Shown here piece after piece: positions 5,939 through 6,646 of a stretch of 6,646 nucleotides of DNA. Numbering within the stretch: the first letter of the stretch is position 1; the number at the start of each line of letters is the position of its first letter. Under the pieces are notes generated by a model, which had not been told where the DNA came from, searched no databases, and was given only the letters and a program-made list of their open reading frames with translations. Made by a program: the position numbers and the translations under genes. The stretch comes from Candidatus Brevibacterium intestinigallinarum (GTDB lineage Bacteria > Actinomycetota > Actinomycetes > Actinomycetales > Brevibacteriaceae): the NCBI GenBank assembly GCA_019117325.1, contig DWZY01000092.1, positions 1 to 6,646 on the forward strand, in the 5' to 3' direction.

Positions 5939-6646
5939 CCTCGGCCCCCGCTCCGCAGAGCGCCGCAGCGGGCCCGGTCCCGGACATCGCGTCCGGGACC
6001 GGGCCCGCTGAACGGGCTCCGCGCAGCAGCCGCCTCTTCACGTGGCCCATGATCGTGGGCCTCGTCGTCGTGGGCGGACTGGTGGCGGCCAGCCTGTTCG
6101 TGGGCCAGTACGACATCTTCGGCGCCGAGGACGGCGCGCAGATGTTCCTCATCACGCGCATCCCCCGCACGATAGCGCTCGTCCTAGCCGGCGCCGTCAT
6201 GGCTATGTGCGGCCTCGTCATGCAGATGATCACGCAGAACCGGTTCGTCGAGCCCACGACGACGGGCACGACCGAGTGGGCGGGCCTGGGCCTGCTCCTC
6301 GTCATGATCGTGGCCCCCGGCGCACCGCTGGTCGTCAAGATGATCGTCGCGGTCATCACCGCCTTCATCGGCACCTCGATCTTCTTCGCGTTCCTCCAGC
6401 GCGTCACCCTGCGCTCGTCCGTCATCGTCCCGATCGTCGGCATCATGCTGGGTGCGGTCGTGGGTGCGATCTCCACATTCATCGCGCTGCAGACGGACAT
6501 GCTCCAGAGCCTGGGCATCTGGTTCGCGGGCTCCTTCACCGGGATCATCCAGGGGAAGTTCGAGCCGCTGCTGGTCGTCATCATCGTGGTCGTCGCCGTG
6601 TTCGTCTCCGCAGATCGCTTCACCGCGGCCGGCCTGGGCGAGGAGT
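5935..6646 (+). CDS. FecCD-family siderophore ABC transporter permease, YclN-like; cut by the window edge
   Basis: This is a polytopic membrane protein of the BtuC/FecCD type that forms half of the transmembrane pore for ferric siderophore. About 200-237 residues are visible of roughly 320-350. The frame gives a first membrane helix (MIVGLVVVGGLVAASLFVG), then RIPRTIALVLAGAVMAMCGLVMQ and ITQNRFVEPTTTGTTEWAGLG, which closely follow the Bacillus YclN pattern. Further hydrophobic helices lead to ADRFTAAGLGEE at the edge. The start is uncertain. The only ATG in frame before the first helix is 6049, with no Shine-Dalgarno. The frame stays open upstream to CTG at 5935, which overlaps the previous stop as CTGA and has GGAG (5923-5926) eight bases before it. 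That start gives a Pro/Ala/Ser-rich cytoplasmic tail ((M)TSAPAPQSAAAG...) typical of actinobacterial permeases. No ATG, GTG or TTG lies in frame between the two. A YclO-like permease and an ATPase are expected downstream. Confidence 0.9.
   Translation, partial: MTSAPAPQSAAAGPVPDIASGTGPAERAPRSSRLFTWPMIVGLVVVGGLVAASLFVGQYDIFGAEDGAQMFLITRIPRTIALVLAGAVMAMCGLVMQMITQNRFVEPTTTGTTEWAGLGLLLVMIVAPGAPLVVKMIVAVITAFIGTSIFFAFLQRVTLRSSVIVPIVGIMLGAVVGAISTFIALQTDMLQSLGIWFAGSFTGIIQGKFEPLLVVIIVVVAVFVSADRFTAAGLGEE
5966..6010 (+). repeat. 20-bp perfect inverted repeat at the binding-protein/permease junction
   Basis: CAGCGGGCCCGGTCCCGGAC and its exact reverse complement flank a 5-base loop (ATCGC, 5986-5990), giving a 45-base hairpin with 20 uninterrupted pairs, nearly all G-C. 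It begins 28 bases after the stop of the binding-protein gene. No T-tract follows, so it would be an I-shaped terminator, an attenuator, or an mRNA-end stabiliser of the kind that lets a binding protein outnumber its permease. If the permease starts at CTG 5935, the repeat lies inside codons 11-26. Confidence 0.85.

Noticed and set aside
5966..6010. Classical rho-independent terminator at the end of the binding-protein gene
   Set aside because: The stem is strong but no T-tract follows in either direction, and a permease of the same transporter continues downstream; kept as an inverted repeat with attenuator or stabiliser as possible roles.
5859..6623. Minus-strand open frame of 254 codons rich in Met, Thr and Ile
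   Set aside because: It is antisense to the permease. The Met/Thr/Ile content is the mirror of Asp/His/Ile/Val codons in the hydrophobic helices on the plus strand, where YclN similarity is clear.
1..6646. CRISPR array, tRNA, insertion sequence, toxin-antitoxin or phage genes
   Set aside because: No spaced direct repeats, cloverleaf-like segments, terminal inverted repeats with transposase, or small paired genes were seen on either strand.

Overview
The window is uniformly GC-rich, with strong G/C preference at third codon positions. It carries an actinobacterial-type glycine riboswitch and a lipoprotein with a typical Gram-positive signal. Together these point to a high-GC Gram-positive bacterium (Actinomycetota). 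A Micrococcales-like genus is a guess; the sequence alone does not settle it. There is no tRNA, rRNA, CRISPR array, transposase or attachment site. This looks like ordinary chromosomal housekeeping and transport DNA, not a defence or mobile island.

Layout. (1) Positions 1-1756, minus strand: the N-terminal ~585 residues of gcvP, the glycine decarboxylase (P-protein) of the glycine cleavage system; the rest lies off the left edge. (2) Positions 1757-2076: a protein-free stretch holding the gcvP leader on the minus strand. It contains a probable -10 box, one intact glycine aptamer, a shrunken second aptamer-like domain, and a 9-bp hairpin touching the Shine-Dalgarno sequence. (3) Positions 2077-2847, plus strand: a LamB/YcsF (PxpA) 5-oxoprolinase subunit A without its usual pxpB/pxpC partners beside it. 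(4) Positions 2848-2907: a short convergent gap with GC-rich palindromes. (5) Positions 2908-4698, minus strand: a YtcJ-like metal-dependent amidohydrolase. (6) Positions 4699-4939: a divergent control region with DtxR/IdeR-like elements and a strong ribosome binding site. (7) Positions 4940-5938, plus strand: a siderophore-binding lipoprotein of the CeuE/YclQ type. (8) Position 5935 or 6049 to the right edge, plus strand: a YclN-type FecCD permease, cut by the window.

How the genes fit together. The left part is glycine catabolism under direct glycine sensing. The right part is the start of an iron-siderophore importer whose order (binding protein, then YclN-like permease) predicts a second permease (YclO-like) and an ATPase (YclP-like) beyond the right edge. 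pxpA and the amidohydrolase are single genes between these blocks with no visible functional tie to either.

The points most worth checking are the degenerate second glycine aptamer, and the junction between the binding protein and the permease. At that junction a 20-bp perfect inverted repeat coincides with an apparent non-AUG (CTG) start that overlaps the upstream stop codon. I see no evidence of a wholly new biological system here.
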